Shown: one piece after another, positions 41,317-49,975 of the stretch
Layout of the letters: each line of letters begins with the position of its first letter
How positions within the stretch are numbered: the stretch's first letter is position 1
NCBI RefSeq assembly: GCF_018613895.1
Contig: NZ_JAGGPH010000007.1
Coordinates: 496,001-560,000, forward strand
Source: Curtobacterium sp. ISL-83
GTDB taxonomy: Bacteria > Actinomycetota > Actinomycetes > Actinomycetales > Microbacteriaceae
Direction of reading: 5' to 3'
DNA length: 64,000 bases
Made by a program: the position numbers and the translations under genes
Notes under the pieces: model-generated
What the model saw: the letters and a program-made list of their open reading frames with translations, nothing else
Told to the model about the DNA's origin: nothing
The model's database searches: none

Positions 41317-41757
41317 TCAGTCGATGCGCTCCGCCGCCACCAGGCGGCGGAGTGTCTCGACGCCCGCTGGCGGACACCGGCGCGCGTCGGCGGAGGTGAC
41401 CCACTCGATCTCGTCGACCTCTGCCGAGGCGACGGGCGAGGCGGAGTCGAGTGCGCCTCCCGGTCGGACCAGGAACAGGGCCATCGCGACCATGGTGCCG
41501 GGTGCCTGCCCGTGGGCGGGTTCCAGGACGGTGCCGAAGGGTTCGAGGTCGGTCTCCGTGAACACGAGGCCGGTCTCCTCGCGTGCTTCGCGGATGGCGG
41601 CCTCGGCGTCCGTCTCCTGCGGTTCGGCCTTGCCGCCCGGCAGGTAGACGACGTCGCGACCGCGCGCGCGGACCATCAGGACGCGCCGGTCGCGGACGAG
41701 CAGGACCGCGCTGACACGCAGCGTGGCTGCTGCGGTCGGACCGGACGGGAGGCTCAG
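41317..41757 (-). CDS. NUDIX hydrolase with uncertain start
   Basis: A NUDIX protein of about 146 residues. The Nudix box is GGKAEPQETDAEAAIREARE then ETGLVF. The first strand, LRVSAVLLVRDRRVLMVRAR, needs translation to start upstream of the only near ATG (41676, at MVRARG), yet no ATG, GTG or TTG exists between that ATG and the region inside hemA. The frame as given starts at CTG 41757, which overlaps the hemA stop as CTGA; this is tentative. If the ATG is used, the protein is 119 residues and lacks its first strand. It follows hemA. Confidence 0.72.
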   Translation of the reverse strand: MSLPSGPTAAATLRVSAVLLVRDRRVLMVRARGRDVVYLPGGKAEPQETDAEAAIREAREETGLVFTETDLEPFGTVLEPAHGQAPGTMVAMALFLVRPGGALDSASPVASAEVDEIEWVTSADARRCPPAGVETLRRLVAAERID

Positions 41758-43085
41758 CTCGCGTCCGCCTCGTCGGTACGGCCCGCGGTCTCCCGCTCCG
41801 ACAGGACGCGGTCGACGAAGGGCACGACGGGCGTGGGGAGCTCGGCCTCCGGTTCGGGGCGGACCCCGTAGAGGGCGTCGAGTGCCCCGATGAACTCGTC
41901 GGCGCGACCGGCACGACCGAGCTCTCGAGCCCGGACGGACGGGCGGTGCAACAACACGCCGACCAGGTGCCGGAGTGCCCGTTCGGTCTGCTCGGCGGCC
42001 TGGGGATCGCCGTCGCTCCGGCGTTTCGCCCGGTCGATCTCGTCGTCGAGGATGTCGAACACGTGCTTCCGGAACGCGACGAGCGCCGGGGTCGTGGACT
42101 GCTCGAGGGCCTGCGCGCGGAACCGGGACACCGCGTCGTCGACCATGGCGCGGGCCTCGGACTCGGCGTTCAGCTCGGCGAGCGGCGCGTGGATGCCGAT
42201 GGTCTCGAGGTCGAGCAGCTCCACGCCGTCGACGTCGGCCGCGGCGGGGTCGACGTTGCGCGGCATGCCGAGGTCGATGACGATGCGTCGAGCCCCGTCG
42301 GCCAGGTGGGACGCCGTGACGACGGGCAGCTCGGTGGAGGTGCAGGTGATGACGACGTCGCTGGTCCGGATGGCCTGGTCGAGGTCGTGCGCGGCGACGA
42401 GGTCGTGCTTCGTGGCGAACCACGCGGCCCGGCCGGAGGGCGAGAAGACCTGGATGGTCGTGGCCCCGCGGTCGCGGAGCGCGGCGATCGTGGTGGCCGC
42501 GTAGCTGCCGGTGCCGATGAGCAGCACCCGGGCGCCGGCCCAGTCGGTGATGCGGGAGGACGCCAGCTCGAGTCCGAGCCGGACCAGCGAGCGACCGGCG
42601 GCGCCGATGCGCGTCCGGGTCTTCACGCCGCGGGAGGTGTGCGCGGCCTCCTGGAAGAGCCGTTCGAGGTCGGAGGTCGTGGTGCCCTTCGAGCGGGCAT
42701 CCTCGAGCGAGCGACGGACCTGCCCGGAGATCTCGGTCTCGCCGACGACGACGGACTCGAGTCCGCTCGACACGGCGAACAGGTGCTGGACGACGTCCTT
42801 GCCACCGAGCACCTGCACGGACTCGACGACCTGGTCGGCAGCGAGGTCGCTCGCGGCGGCCACGGCCTGCACGGTCGCGGCCACGGCGGAGTCACGGTCG
42901 TCGCCCGCGATGTCGAGGTAGGCCTCGAAGCGGTTGCACGTGGCGAGGACGACGGCGCCGTCGAGGACACCGGATTCGGTGACGAGACGGCTCGCGGCAG
43001 CGGGGGCGCCGATGCTCAGTCGCTCCAGGAGGTCGAAGCTGGCGTTGCGGTGCGACGCCGTGAGACAGATGAGCACGTCTTCCAT
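41754..43085 (-). CDS. hemA: Glutamyl-tRNA reductase
   Basis: A 443-residue enzyme that reduces glutamyl-tRNA(Glu) to glutamate-1-semialdehyde with NADPH, first step of heme synthesis in bacteria using the C5 pathway. The catalytic nucleophile Cys50 is in VVLATCNRFEAYL. GLESVVVGETEISGQVR and the NADPH-binding GARVLLIGTGSYAATTI follow, then IDLGMPRNVDP and the C-terminal dimerisation helix. It diverges from hemE with 149 bases between; the other heme genes lie on the opposite strand. Its product goes directly to HemL, encoded at the far end of the cluster. Confidence 0.96.
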   Translation of the reverse strand: MEDVLICLTASHRNASFDLLERLSIGAPAAASRLVTESGVLDGAVVLATCNRFEAYLDIAGDDRDSAVAATVQAVAAASDLAADQVVESVQVLGGKDVVQHLFAVSSGLESVVVGETEISGQVRRSLEDARSKGTTTSDLERLFQEAAHTSRGVKTRTRIGAAGRSLVRLGLELASSRITDWAGARVLLIGTGSYAATTIAALRDRGATTIQVFSPSGRAAWFATKHDLVAAHDLDQAIRTSDVVITCTSTELPVVTASHLADGARRIVIDLGMPRNVDPAAADVDGVELLDLETIGIHAPLAELNAESEARAMVDDAVSRFRAQALEQSTTPALVAFRKHVFDILDDEIDRAKRRSDGDPQAAEQTERALRHLVGVLLHRPSVRARELGRAGRADEFIGALDALYGVRPEPEAELPTPVVPFVDRVLSERETAGRTDEADAS

Positions 43086-43222
43086 CGTAACTCTCGAACC
43101 ATGGAGCGGCTGTTCGCTGATCGCGTGCTCAGGACACCCGCAGCCTGCCCACTCGCGGCAGGGGCCCGGGCACCGACCCGGCCGGGGTGCCCGCGCGCGG
43201 CTGTGCCCACGGCGGCCGGTGC

Positions 43223-43228
43223 GACAAT
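43223..43228 (+). promoter_or_regulatory. Putative leaderless -10 box of hemE
   Basis: GACAAT ends 6 bases before the hemE GTG. The same GACAAT lies at 46872-46877, 7 bases before the chdC start, suggesting similar promoters for the two halves of the heme cluster. Confidence 0.5.
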
Positions 43229-43234
43229 CGTCCG

Positions 43235-44347
43235 GTGACCGACGCGCCCCCCACCGCCCTGCCCGCCACGCACCCGCTCGTCTCGGGGCGCACCAGCGGA
43301 TCGCCCCTCGTCCGGGCACTCCGGGGCGACCGGCCCGAGACCCTGCCGGTGTGGTTCATGCGGCAGGCCGGGCGCTCACTGCCCGAGTACCGCGAACTCC
43401 GCGTCGGCACCGCGATGCTCGACGCCTGCCTGGACCCGGCGCTCGCGTCCGAGATCACCCTGCAGCCGGTGCGTCGGCACGGGGTCGACGCCGGCATCTT
43501 CTTCAGCGACATCGTCGTGCCGATCAAGCTCGCGGGCGTGGACGTCGAGATCGTGCCCGGTCGTGGTCCGGTCCTCGGCTCCCCGATCCGCACCGCGTCG
43601 GACGTCGACGCGCTCGAGGCCCTGGACCCGGCGGCGCTCGCCCCGATCGAGGAGGCCGTCCGGCGCACCGTGGACGAGCTCGGGGACACCCCGCTCATCG
43701 GGTTCGCCGGCGCACCCTTCACGCTCGCCGCCTACCTGGTGGAGGGCGGGCCGTCGAAGGACCACATCCGCGCCCGCACCCTGATGCACGCGGACCCCGA
43801 GACCTGGGGCCGCCTGCTCGCCTGGGCCGCCGACGTCTCCGGCGCGTTCCTCCGGGCGCAGGTGCGCGCCGGGGCATCGGCCGCGCAGCTGTTCGACTCG
43901 TGGGTCGGCTCGCTCTCCCGCGTCGACTACGTGCGGTCCGTCGCCCCGCACTCGGCGACCGCGCTCGCTCACGTCGCGGACCTCGGCGTCCCGCGCATCC
44001 ACTTCGGTGTCGGCAGCGGCGAGGTCCTGCACGACATGACCACGCTCGGCGACCCGTCGGACGCGGTCGCCGTCGACGCGGTCGGGGTCGACTGGCGCAT
44101 CCCGCTCGACGAGGCCGTCCGCCGCGTCGGTACGGCCGTGACCGTGCAGGGCAACATCGACCCGGCGATGCTGAACGCCCCGTGGCCGGTCCTCGAGGCC
44201 CACGTGCGTGACATCGTCCGCCGCGGCGGTGCGGCACGGGCGCACGTCGTGAACCTCGGGCACGGTGTCCCGCCCGAGACCGACCCGACCGTGCTGACCC
44301 GGGTCGTCGAGCTCGTCCACGAGCTGGGTGACGGGACCGCGGCATGA
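43235..44347 (+). CDS. hemE: Uroporphyrinogen decarboxylase
   Basis: A 370-residue cytoplasmic enzyme that removes four carboxyl groups from uroporphyrinogen III to give coproporphyrinogen III. The conserved N-terminal substrate motif is VWFMRQAGRSLPEYRELR with the two active-site Arg; FFSDIVVPIKLAGVDVEI includes the catalytic Asp; GFAGAPFTLAAYLVEGG is the second signature. GTG start at 43235 right behind a GACAAT box. It overlaps cgoX by ATGA. In this coproporphyrin-dependent pathway its product is the substrate of CgoX. Confidence 0.96.
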   Translation: MTDAPPTALPATHPLVSGRTSGSPLVRALRGDRPETLPVWFMRQAGRSLPEYRELRVGTAMLDACLDPALASEITLQPVRRHGVDAGIFFSDIVVPIKLAGVDVEIVPGRGPVLGSPIRTASDVDALEALDPAALAPIEEAVRRTVDELGDTPLIGFAGAPFTLAAYLVEGGPSKDHIRARTLMHADPETWGRLLAWAADVSGAFLRAQVRAGASAAQLFDSWVGSLSRVDYVRSVAPHSATALAHVADLGVPRIHFGVGSGEVLHDMTTLGDPSDAVAVDAVGVDWRIPLDEAVRRVGTAVTVQGNIDPAMLNAPWPVLEAHVRDIVRRGGAARAHVVNLGHGVPPETDPTVLTRVVELVHELGDGTAA

Positions 44348-45723
44348 CCGACGTGGTCGTGGTCGGCGGCGGGGTCGCCGGTCTCGTCGCGGCCCGCGAC
44401 CTGGCGAAGGGCGGCGCGCACGTCGTGCTCGTCGAGGCCTCGGGTCAGCTCGGTGGCATGGTCCGTCGGCACACGGTCGGCGGCATCGACCTGGACATGG
44501 GGGCCGACTCGTTCGCGACCCGCACCGACGCCATCGCGCGGCTGGCCATCGAGCTCGGTCTCGGCAACGACGTCGTGACGCCGGACCCCCGCGGCGCGTG
44601 GTTGATGACCCGCGACGGCCGTGTGTCCCCGATCCCGGCGACCGGCCTCCTCGGGATCCCGGGCAGTCCGATGGTCGCCGACGTCATCACGGTCGTCGGG
44701 CAGAAGGGAGCGCTCCGGGCCCAGATGGACTCGCTGCTGCCGTCGCCCGTGGGTGCGAAGGCGACGTCGCTCGGCGAGCTGGTCCGCCGGCGCATGGGGG
44801 AGCGGGTACTGGACGACCTCGTCGTGCCGGTCGCCGGCGGCGTGCACTCGACCCACCCGGACAAGCTCGACCCGGACCGCGTCGCACCCGGACTCCGCGC
44901 GGCACTGCAGCGCGAGGGATCGCTCGCCCGGGCCGTGCTGGCCCTCCGGTCCCGTGCCGCAGCTGGTTCCGCAGTGCAGGGCATCCGCGGCGGGATCGTG
45001 CGGCTCGTCGACGAACTCGTGGCCGACATGGAGACGTACCGCGTCGACGTCCGGTTGCACACCCGCGCGACGGCGATCGAGTCCCACGCGGTCGAGGTCC
45101 GCTCGGCCGACGGCACGACCGAGCGCCTGGCCGCCGAGCACGTCCTCGCCTCGACGGCCGACCCGTCGCGATCGACGGCGGCGGACCGGACCGGGATCGA
45201 ACTCGTGACGCTCGTCCTCGACCAGCCCGAGCTCGACGCGGGTCCCCGGGGGACGGGCATGCTCGTGCACCCGGAAGCCGCGGGCGTGGCGGCGAAGGCC
45301 CTCACGCACGCGACCGTGAAGTGGCCGTGGTTGGCCGAGGCCGCAGGGGGGCGGCACGTCGTCCGGCTGAGCTACGCCGTCCCGCCGCACTCCGACGCAG
45401 CCGGCACGACGACAGGCGACACGTCGACGGCCGACACGACGACGGGCGTTGGCGACGCGCCGGACCTGGCCACGAGCCTCCCGGTCGACCCCGGTGACCC
45501 CGTCGGGACGCGCGCCGTCCGCGATGCCAGCACCCTGCTCGGGGTGGAGGTCCCGGCCGGTCGCGTCCTCGGCGCCGCGCGGGTCCGGTGGCACGGGCCG
45601 GACACCGTCGCGGCGGGTCTCGACGCGGGCGTCGTCGGCATCGGCGAGGCCTCGACCGGTCGTGGGCTCGCGGGCATCGTCGCGGCGTCCCGTGCCGCCG
45701 CTGAGCGCATCCTGGAATCCTGA
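44344..45723 (+). CDS. cgoX: Coproporphyrinogen III oxidase, HemY type
   Basis: A 459-residue FAD flavoprotein of the HemY family. In Gram-positive bacteria this enzyme oxidises coproporphyrinogen III to coproporphyrin III rather than acting on protoporphyrinogen. The FAD-binding motif is VVVGGGVAGLVAARDL (residues 5-20), then LVEASGQLGGMVR, DMGADSFATR and, near the end, GIGEASTGRGLAGIVAASR. An unusual low-complexity insertion rich in Thr, Gly, Asp and Ala (SDAAGTTTGDTSTADTTTG, about residues 351-370) interrupts the C-terminal half. It overlaps hemE by ATGA. Downstream come three small genes before chdC and cpfC. Confidence 0.94.
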   Translation: MTDVVVVGGGVAGLVAARDLAKGGAHVVLVEASGQLGGMVRRHTVGGIDLDMGADSFATRTDAIARLAIELGLGNDVVTPDPRGAWLMTRDGRVSPIPATGLLGIPGSPMVADVITVVGQKGALRAQMDSLLPSPVGAKATSLGELVRRRMGERVLDDLVVPVAGGVHSTHPDKLDPDRVAPGLRAALQREGSLARAVLALRSRAAAGSAVQGIRGGIVRLVDELVADMETYRVDVRLHTRATAIESHAVEVRSADGTTERLAAEHVLASTADPSRSTAADRTGIELVTLVLDQPELDAGPRGTGMLVHPEAAGVAAKALTHATVKWPWLAEAAGGRHVVRLSYAVPPHSDAAGTTTGDTSTADTTTGVGDAPDLATSLPVDPGDPVGTRAVRDASTLLGVEVPAGRVLGAARVRWHGPDTVAAGLDAGVVGIGEASTGRGLAGIVAASRAAAERILES

Positions 45724-45820
45724 GCGGACCCACCGCGTCCCGAGGGCTACTGTTGGTTGAACCGTCGGACGTATTCCGCTCGGCGCATGACCACGCACAC
45801 TGACCCTGGAGGAATCGCAC

Positions 45821-46075
45821 ATGCGAGGCAAGCTCCTTTTCGTCGCCGGCGCAGCACTCGGGTACGTCCTGGGATCGCGAGCCGGACGGGCGCGGTACGA
45901 GCAGATCAAGACCCTGAGCGGCAAGATCTGGAACAGCAACCGCGTGCAGAAGAGTGTGCACGTGGCCGAGGACTTCGTCGCGGACAAGACCCCGGACGTG
46001 GCCGAGTTCATCGGTGAGACCACGAAGAAGGCCGTCCGCAAGGTCGGCCAGAAGAAGGACTCCGCGACCTCATGA
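45821..46075 (+). CDS. Small YtxH-like membrane protein
   Basis: An 84-residue protein. The N-terminus MRGKLLFVAGAALGYVLGSRAG is a single hydrophobic segment with Gly-zipper spacing as in YtxH-domain proteins; the remainder is a charged helix (RARYEQIKTLSGKIWNS, then KKAVRKVGQKKDSATS). GGAGG lies 7 bases before the ATG. It overlaps the next gene by ATGA. Together the three genes from 45821 to 46793 look like an envelope-stress or cell-shape trio sitting inside the heme cluster. No enzymatic function is expected. Confidence 0.78.
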   Translation: MRGKLLFVAGAALGYVLGSRAGRARYEQIKTLSGKIWNSNRVQKSVHVAEDFVADKTPDVAEFIGETTKKAVRKVGQKKDSATS

Positions 46076-46530
46076 CGGACACCCGCGACCGCAAGTCGCG
46101 CTCGCTGATCGGCCTGGTCGGTGACGTCCCGAAGCTCGTCAAGAGCCTCGTCAAGGGCGAACTCGACCTCCTCAAGGCCGAGATGCTCGCGAAGGCGAAG
46201 ATCTTCGCCCTCGCCGCTGGCCTGCTGGTCGCGGCGCTCGTCATCGTGCTCTACGCCATCGGCGTGCTGCTGACGGCTGCCGTGATGGGGCTGGCGACGA
46301 TCATGCCGGCATGGCTCGCGGCGCTGCTGCTCGCCGTGCTGATGCTCATCGTCGCCGCGATCCTCGGCTTCGTGGGGTGGAAGCGCTTCAAGAAGGGCCT
46401 GCCGCTCACGCCGAAGCAGACCATCGCGAGCGTCAAGAACGACGTCAACGCCGTCAAGGGCCTGGGCAAGAAGCCGACGCCGCGGACCCAGCGCGCGTCC
46501 CGCAAGCCCGACGTCAGCGGTCGGTTCTGA
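46072..46530 (+). CDS. Putative actinobacterial holin-X / DUF1469 membrane protein
   Basis: A 152-residue membrane protein of the PF07332 family (phage holin-like in name, but chromosomal and common in Actinobacteria). After the amphipathic VPKLVKSLVKGELDLLKAEM, two strong membrane segments follow (IFALAAGLLVAALVIVLYAI and AALLLAVLMLIVAAILGFVG), then a basic tail (WKRFKKGLPLTP on). It overlaps the upstream YtxH-like gene by ATGA and is followed by a DUF3618 protein. The holin name should not be taken as evidence for a phage. Confidence 0.82.
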   Translation: MTDTRDRKSRSLIGLVGDVPKLVKSLVKGELDLLKAEMLAKAKIFALAAGLLVAALVIVLYAIGVLLTAAVMGLATIMPAWLAALLLAVLMLIVAAILGFVGWKRFKKGLPLTPKQTIASVKNDVNAVKGLGKKPTPRTQRASRKPDVSGRF

Positions 46531-46562
46531 CCATCGACACCCGACCCACCGACGGAGGAACC

Positions 46563-46793
46563 GTGACCGATCAGCACGACGACCTGGCGGACCGCGTCGC
46601 AGCGACCCGCGCGCAGCTCTTCGACACCCTCGACGCGATCGAGGACAAGCTCAACCTGCCGAAGCAGCTCGGGATCGCGGCCTCGAAGGTGCAGCGCGGG
46701 ATCGACGAGAACCCCGTGCCGTACCTGGCCGGGCTCGCAGCCGGAGTGGCAGTGGTCGGGGGTATCGTCATAGCGGTGCTCCGACGGCGGTAG
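46563..46793 (+). CDS. DUF3618 family protein
   Basis: A 76-residue protein matching DUF3618: RVAATRAQLFDTLDAIEDKL forms the conserved helix, followed by QRGIDENPVPYLAGLAAGVA and a single C-terminal membrane segment ending RRR. This tail-anchored arrangement is usual for the family. GTG start with GGAGGAA 2-3 bases ahead. Found in many actinobacteria next to YtxH-like and DUF1469 proteins, as here. Function unknown. Confidence 0.8.
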   Translation: MTDQHDDLADRVAATRAQLFDTLDAIEDKLNLPKQLGIAASKVQRGIDENPVPYLAGLAAGVAVVGGIVIAVLRRR

Positions 46794-46884
46794 ACCGCCC
46801 GATCGGTGGTCTTCGGGATCGAGGCGCCCGCCCGGCAAGGGGGCCGGCGACCATTCCCTGGCAACCGATAGGACAATGGATTCC

Positions 46885-47661
46885 ATGAGCTCCACCGCGC
46901 CCGCGAACTCGGCGCCCGCACCAACCCCCCACTCGAACACGACGCCGGATGCCGCTCCGCACGACAGCGTCGACCCGGCGAGCGGGATCGACCCGAACCT
47001 GCTGACCGCCTACGCGCTCTGGGCCGTGTTCCGTCGGCCCCTCGGCCCGATCCACCGGCCGGGTGACGACGCCGTCGCGGAGCTCGACGCGGTGGTGGCC
47101 TCCGCAGCCGAGCGTGGCGTGACGATCCGCGGCTTCTACGACGTGTCGGCCTTCCGCGCCGACGCCGACGTCATGGTCTGGCTGCACGGCGACGACGCGC
47201 AGGCGATCCAGGCCGTGCTCCGCGAGATCCGGCGCACCGGGCTGTTCCAGGACGCCGAACCCGTGTGGCACGTCATGGCGATGCACCGAGAAGCCGAGTT
47301 CAACAAGCGGCACACCCCCGCGTTCCTCCGCGGCAAGGACCCCGAGGCGTGGATCACGGTCTACCCGTTCGTCCGCTCCTACGAGTGGTACCTCCTGCCC
47401 GAGGAAGAGCGCTCGACGATGCTCCGCGACCACGGCATCGCCGGCGCGAAGTACCGCCGCGTGCTGACGAACACCATCGCCACCTTCGCCCTGAGCGACT
47501 ACGAGTGGATCCTGCCGCTCGAGAGCCCGGACCTCGTCGACCTCGTCGACCTGATGCGCGACCTGCGCTACACCGAGGCGCGCATGCACGTGCGCGAAGA
47601 GGTGCCCTTCTTCACCGGTCGTCGCGTGACGACCGCCGAGCTGCCGGAGGTGCTGTCGTGA
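46885..47661 (+). CDS. chdC: Coproheme decarboxylase (HemQ/ChdC)
   Basis: A 258-residue enzyme of the chlorite-dismutase fold that decarboxylates coproheme III to protoheme IX with hydrogen peroxide, last step of the coproporphyrin-dependent pathway. After an about 35-residue Pro/Ala-rich, disordered start come YALWAVFRRPLGP, RGFYDVSAFRADADVMVWLH, then VYPFVRSYEWYLLPEEER, which carries the reactive Tyr (first Tyr of YPF), and RDHGIAGAKYRRVL, whose His is the probable proximal heme ligand. I chose ATG 46885, placed 7 bases after GACAAT as in hemE; ATG 46876 is possible. It overlaps cpfC by GTGA. Confidence 0.94.
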   Translation: MSSTAPANSAPAPTPHSNTTPDAAPHDSVDPASGIDPNLLTAYALWAVFRRPLGPIHRPGDDAVAELDAVVASAAERGVTIRGFYDVSAFRADADVMVWLHGDDAQAIQAVLREIRRTGLFQDAEPVWHVMAMHREAEFNKRHTPAFLRGKDPEAWITVYPFVRSYEWYLLPEEERSTMLRDHGIAGAKYRRVLTNTIATFALSDYEWILPLESPDLVDLVDLMRDLRYTEARMHVREEVPFFTGRRVTTAELPEVLS

Positions 47662-48893
47662 CCGACACCAGCCACATCACGAACGGGCACCCCGTCCTCG
47701 CCGCGACCGCCGGTGCGGCCGACGGTCCCGAGCACGTCGAGGTCCCCACCGCGTACGACGCCATCCTGCTCGCCGGGTTCGGCGGCCCCGAGGGCCAGGA
47801 CGACGTCATCCCGTTCCTCCGGAACGTCACGCGTGGCCGCGGGATCCCGGACGAACGTCTCGAAGAGGTCGCGCACCACTACCGGCACTTCGGCGGTGTC
47901 AGCCCGATCAACGCGCAGAACCGTGCGCTGAAGGCGGCGCTCGAGGCCGAGCTGGCGTCGCGTGGCATCGACATGCCCGTGCTCTGGGGCAACCGCAACT
48001 GGGACCCCTACCTCAAGGACGCCTTCCTCGAAGCGGCCGACAAGGGCTACGGCAAGCTCATCGCCATCGCGACGAGCGCCTACTCGTCGTTCTCGTCCTG
48101 CCGGCAGTACCGCGAGGACTACGCGCGCGTCCTCGACGAGACCGGCCTGATCGACACGATCCAGATCGACAAGGTCCGGCAGTTCTTCGACCACCCGGGC
48201 TTCGTCCGCCCGTTCGTGGACGGCGTGCGTGACGGTCTGGCGCAGGCCATCGCCGAGAACGACGGGCTCGACCTCGCGACCGAACTGCACGTGCTGTTCT
48301 CGACCCACTCGATCCCGTCGTCCGACGCCGCCAAGTCGGGCCCGGACTACCGCGGCTTCGACGATCACGGCGCGTACGAGGCCCAGCACGAGGCCGTCGC
48401 CCAGGTCGTCCTCGACCAGGCGTGGGCCGAGCTCCTCGAGCAGCCCGAGCACGCCGCCCTCCGCGGCACGAGCACGCCCCCGTGGAAGCTCGTCTACCAG
48501 TCGCGCTCCGGCCCGCCGACGCAGCCGTGGCTCGAGCCGGACATCAACGACTACATGAACGAGACGCTCAAGGGCGGCCCGACGCGTGCCGTGCTGATCG
48601 TCCCGCTCGGGTTCGTGAGCGACCACATGGAGGTCATGTGGGACCTCGACGAGGAAGCCACCGAGACCGCGCAGGAACTCGGCTTCTGGTCGCTCCGCAC
48701 GCAGACGCCCGGTGTCGACCCGGCGTACGTCGCGGGCCTCGTGGACCTCGTCCTCGAGCGCGTCAACGGCACCCCGACGGCGGAGCGCCCGCACCTGACC
48801 GACCTCGGTCCCTGGTACGACGTCTGCCGCCCGGGCTGCTGCGAGAACGTGCGCGCCGGGTTCAAGCCGGCTGCGGCCGGACTCGCACCGTGA
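47658..48893 (+). CDS. cpfC: Coproporphyrin ferrochelatase
   Basis: A 411-residue ferrochelatase (HemH) which inserts iron into coproporphyrin III in Gram-positive bacteria. Conserved features: AILLAGFGGPEGQDDVIPFL, HHYRHFGGVSPIN, the catalytic His in LFSTHSIPSS and the Glu in EVMWDLDEEA. A C-terminal CRPGCCEN motif, with another Cys in SSFSSCRQYRED, suggests the [2Fe-2S] cluster known from actinobacterial ferrochelatases. The about 30-residue N-terminal extension (TDTSHITNGHPVL) is not part of the fold. GTG start overlapping the chdC stop, and its own stop overlaps hemC (GTGA). Confidence 0.95.
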   Translation: MTDTSHITNGHPVLAATAGAADGPEHVEVPTAYDAILLAGFGGPEGQDDVIPFLRNVTRGRGIPDERLEEVAHHYRHFGGVSPINAQNRALKAALEAELASRGIDMPVLWGNRNWDPYLKDAFLEAADKGYGKLIAIATSAYSSFSSCRQYREDYARVLDETGLIDTIQIDKVRQFFDHPGFVRPFVDGVRDGLAQAIAENDGLDLATELHVLFSTHSIPSSDAAKSGPDYRGFDDHGAYEAQHEAVAQVVLDQAWAELLEQPEHAALRGTSTPPWKLVYQSRSGPPTQPWLEPDINDYMNETLKGGPTRAVLIVPLGFVSDHMEVMWDLDEEATETAQELGFWSLRTQTPGVDPAYVAGLVDLVLERVNGTPTAERPHLTDLGPWYDVCRPGCCENVRAGFKPAAAGLAP

Positions 48894-49975
48894 CCGGAGG
48901 CGACACCGACCCGGCTGCGACGAACGGGACCGACACCGCGGCTGCCGACCCCGCAGCTGCCGACACCGCGACCGCCGGCCCCCGCCCCATCCGTCTCGGC
49001 ACCCGCGCCAGCCGGCTCGCCGTCGCGCAGTCGCAGGCGGTGGCCGACCGTCTGGCTGCGGCGGCCGGGCGACCGGTCGAACTCGTCACCGTGACGAGCG
49101 AGGGCGACACCAACCGTGCCTCCCTGGCGTCGCTCGGCGGGACCGGCGTGTTCGCCAGCGCCCTCCGCGAGGCCCTGGTCGCGGGCGAGGTCGACGTCCT
49201 GGTGCACTCGCTCAAGGACCTCCCGACCGCGCCGTACCCCGGTCTGACGATCGCGGCGGTCCCCAAGCGCGAGGACCCGCGTGACGTCCTGGTCGCCCGC
49301 AACGGTGCGACCATCGACACGCTCCCCGAGGGCGCGAAGGTCGGTACCGGGTCACCGCGTCGCGTCGCACAGCTCCGGGCGAAGCGTCCGGACCTCACGG
49401 TCGTGGACATCCGCGGCAACATCGACACCCGGCTCGGACGGGTGGACGACGACCTCGACGCCGTGGTGCTCGCCGCCGCCGGCCTGACCCGCATCGACCG
49501 ACTCGACGCCGCGACCGAGCTGCTCGACCTCGGCTTCTGGCCGAGCGCTCCCGGTCAGGGGGCGCTCGCGGTCGAGACCCGTTCGGGCGAGACCGACCGG
49601 AACCTGCTGGCCGCGCTCCGCAAGATCGAGCACGCGCCGACCCGGCTCACCGTGACCGCCGAACGAGAGGTCCTCGCGAAGCTCGAGGCCGGCTGTTCGG
49701 CACCGATCGGCGCCACCGCGGTGGTCGACGCGGAACTCCTGCTCGTCTCCGCGACGGTGTACCGCCCCGACGGCACCGAGTACCGGACCGCCTCGCACGC
49801 CGCACACCTGGACGGCTCGCCGCAGGACCGGCTCGACGAGGCCCTCGACGTCGGCCGCCGGGTCGCCGCCGAACTCCTCGAGAACGGTGCGGCGGATCTC
49901 GCCGACCTCGCGAGCGCGGACGGTGTCGAGGGGTCGCACACCGCCGGCCCCGGTCTCGCCACCCCGGCGGAGTAG
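48890..49975 (+). CDS. hemC: Hydroxymethylbilane synthase (porphobilinogen deaminase)
   Basis: A 361-residue enzyme that joins four porphobilinogen units into hydroxymethylbilane. It begins with about 32 residues rich in Ala, Thr and Asp (an extension without homology), then RPIRLGTRASRLAVAQSQAV. Substrate-binding motifs: VHSLKDLPT with catalytic Asp, GTGSPRRVAQL and DIRGNIDTRL. The dipyrromethane cofactor Cys269 is in LEAGCSAPIGA. GTG at 48890 overlaps the cpfC stop. The stop is followed closely by hemD, whose start codon is problematic. Confidence 0.95.
   Translation: MTGGDTDPAATNGTDTAAADPAAADTATAGPRPIRLGTRASRLAVAQSQAVADRLAAAAGRPVELVTVTSEGDTNRASLASLGGTGVFASALREALVAGEVDVLVHSLKDLPTAPYPGLTIAAVPKREDPRDVLVARNGATIDTLPEGAKVGTGSPRRVAQLRAKRPDLTVVDIRGNIDTRLGRVDDDLDAVVLAAAGLTRIDRLDAATELLDLGFWPSAPGQGALAVETRSGETDRNLLAALRKIEHAPTRLTVTAEREVLAKLEAGCSAPIGATAVVDAELLLVSATVYRPDGTEYRTASHAAHLDGSPQDRLDEALDVGRRVAAELLENGAADLADLASADGVEGSHTAGPGLATPAE

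Noticed and set aside
46072-46530. Phage holin, hence prophage remnant
   Set aside because: The family name is historical; neighbours are housekeeping and there are no phage structural or integrase genes.
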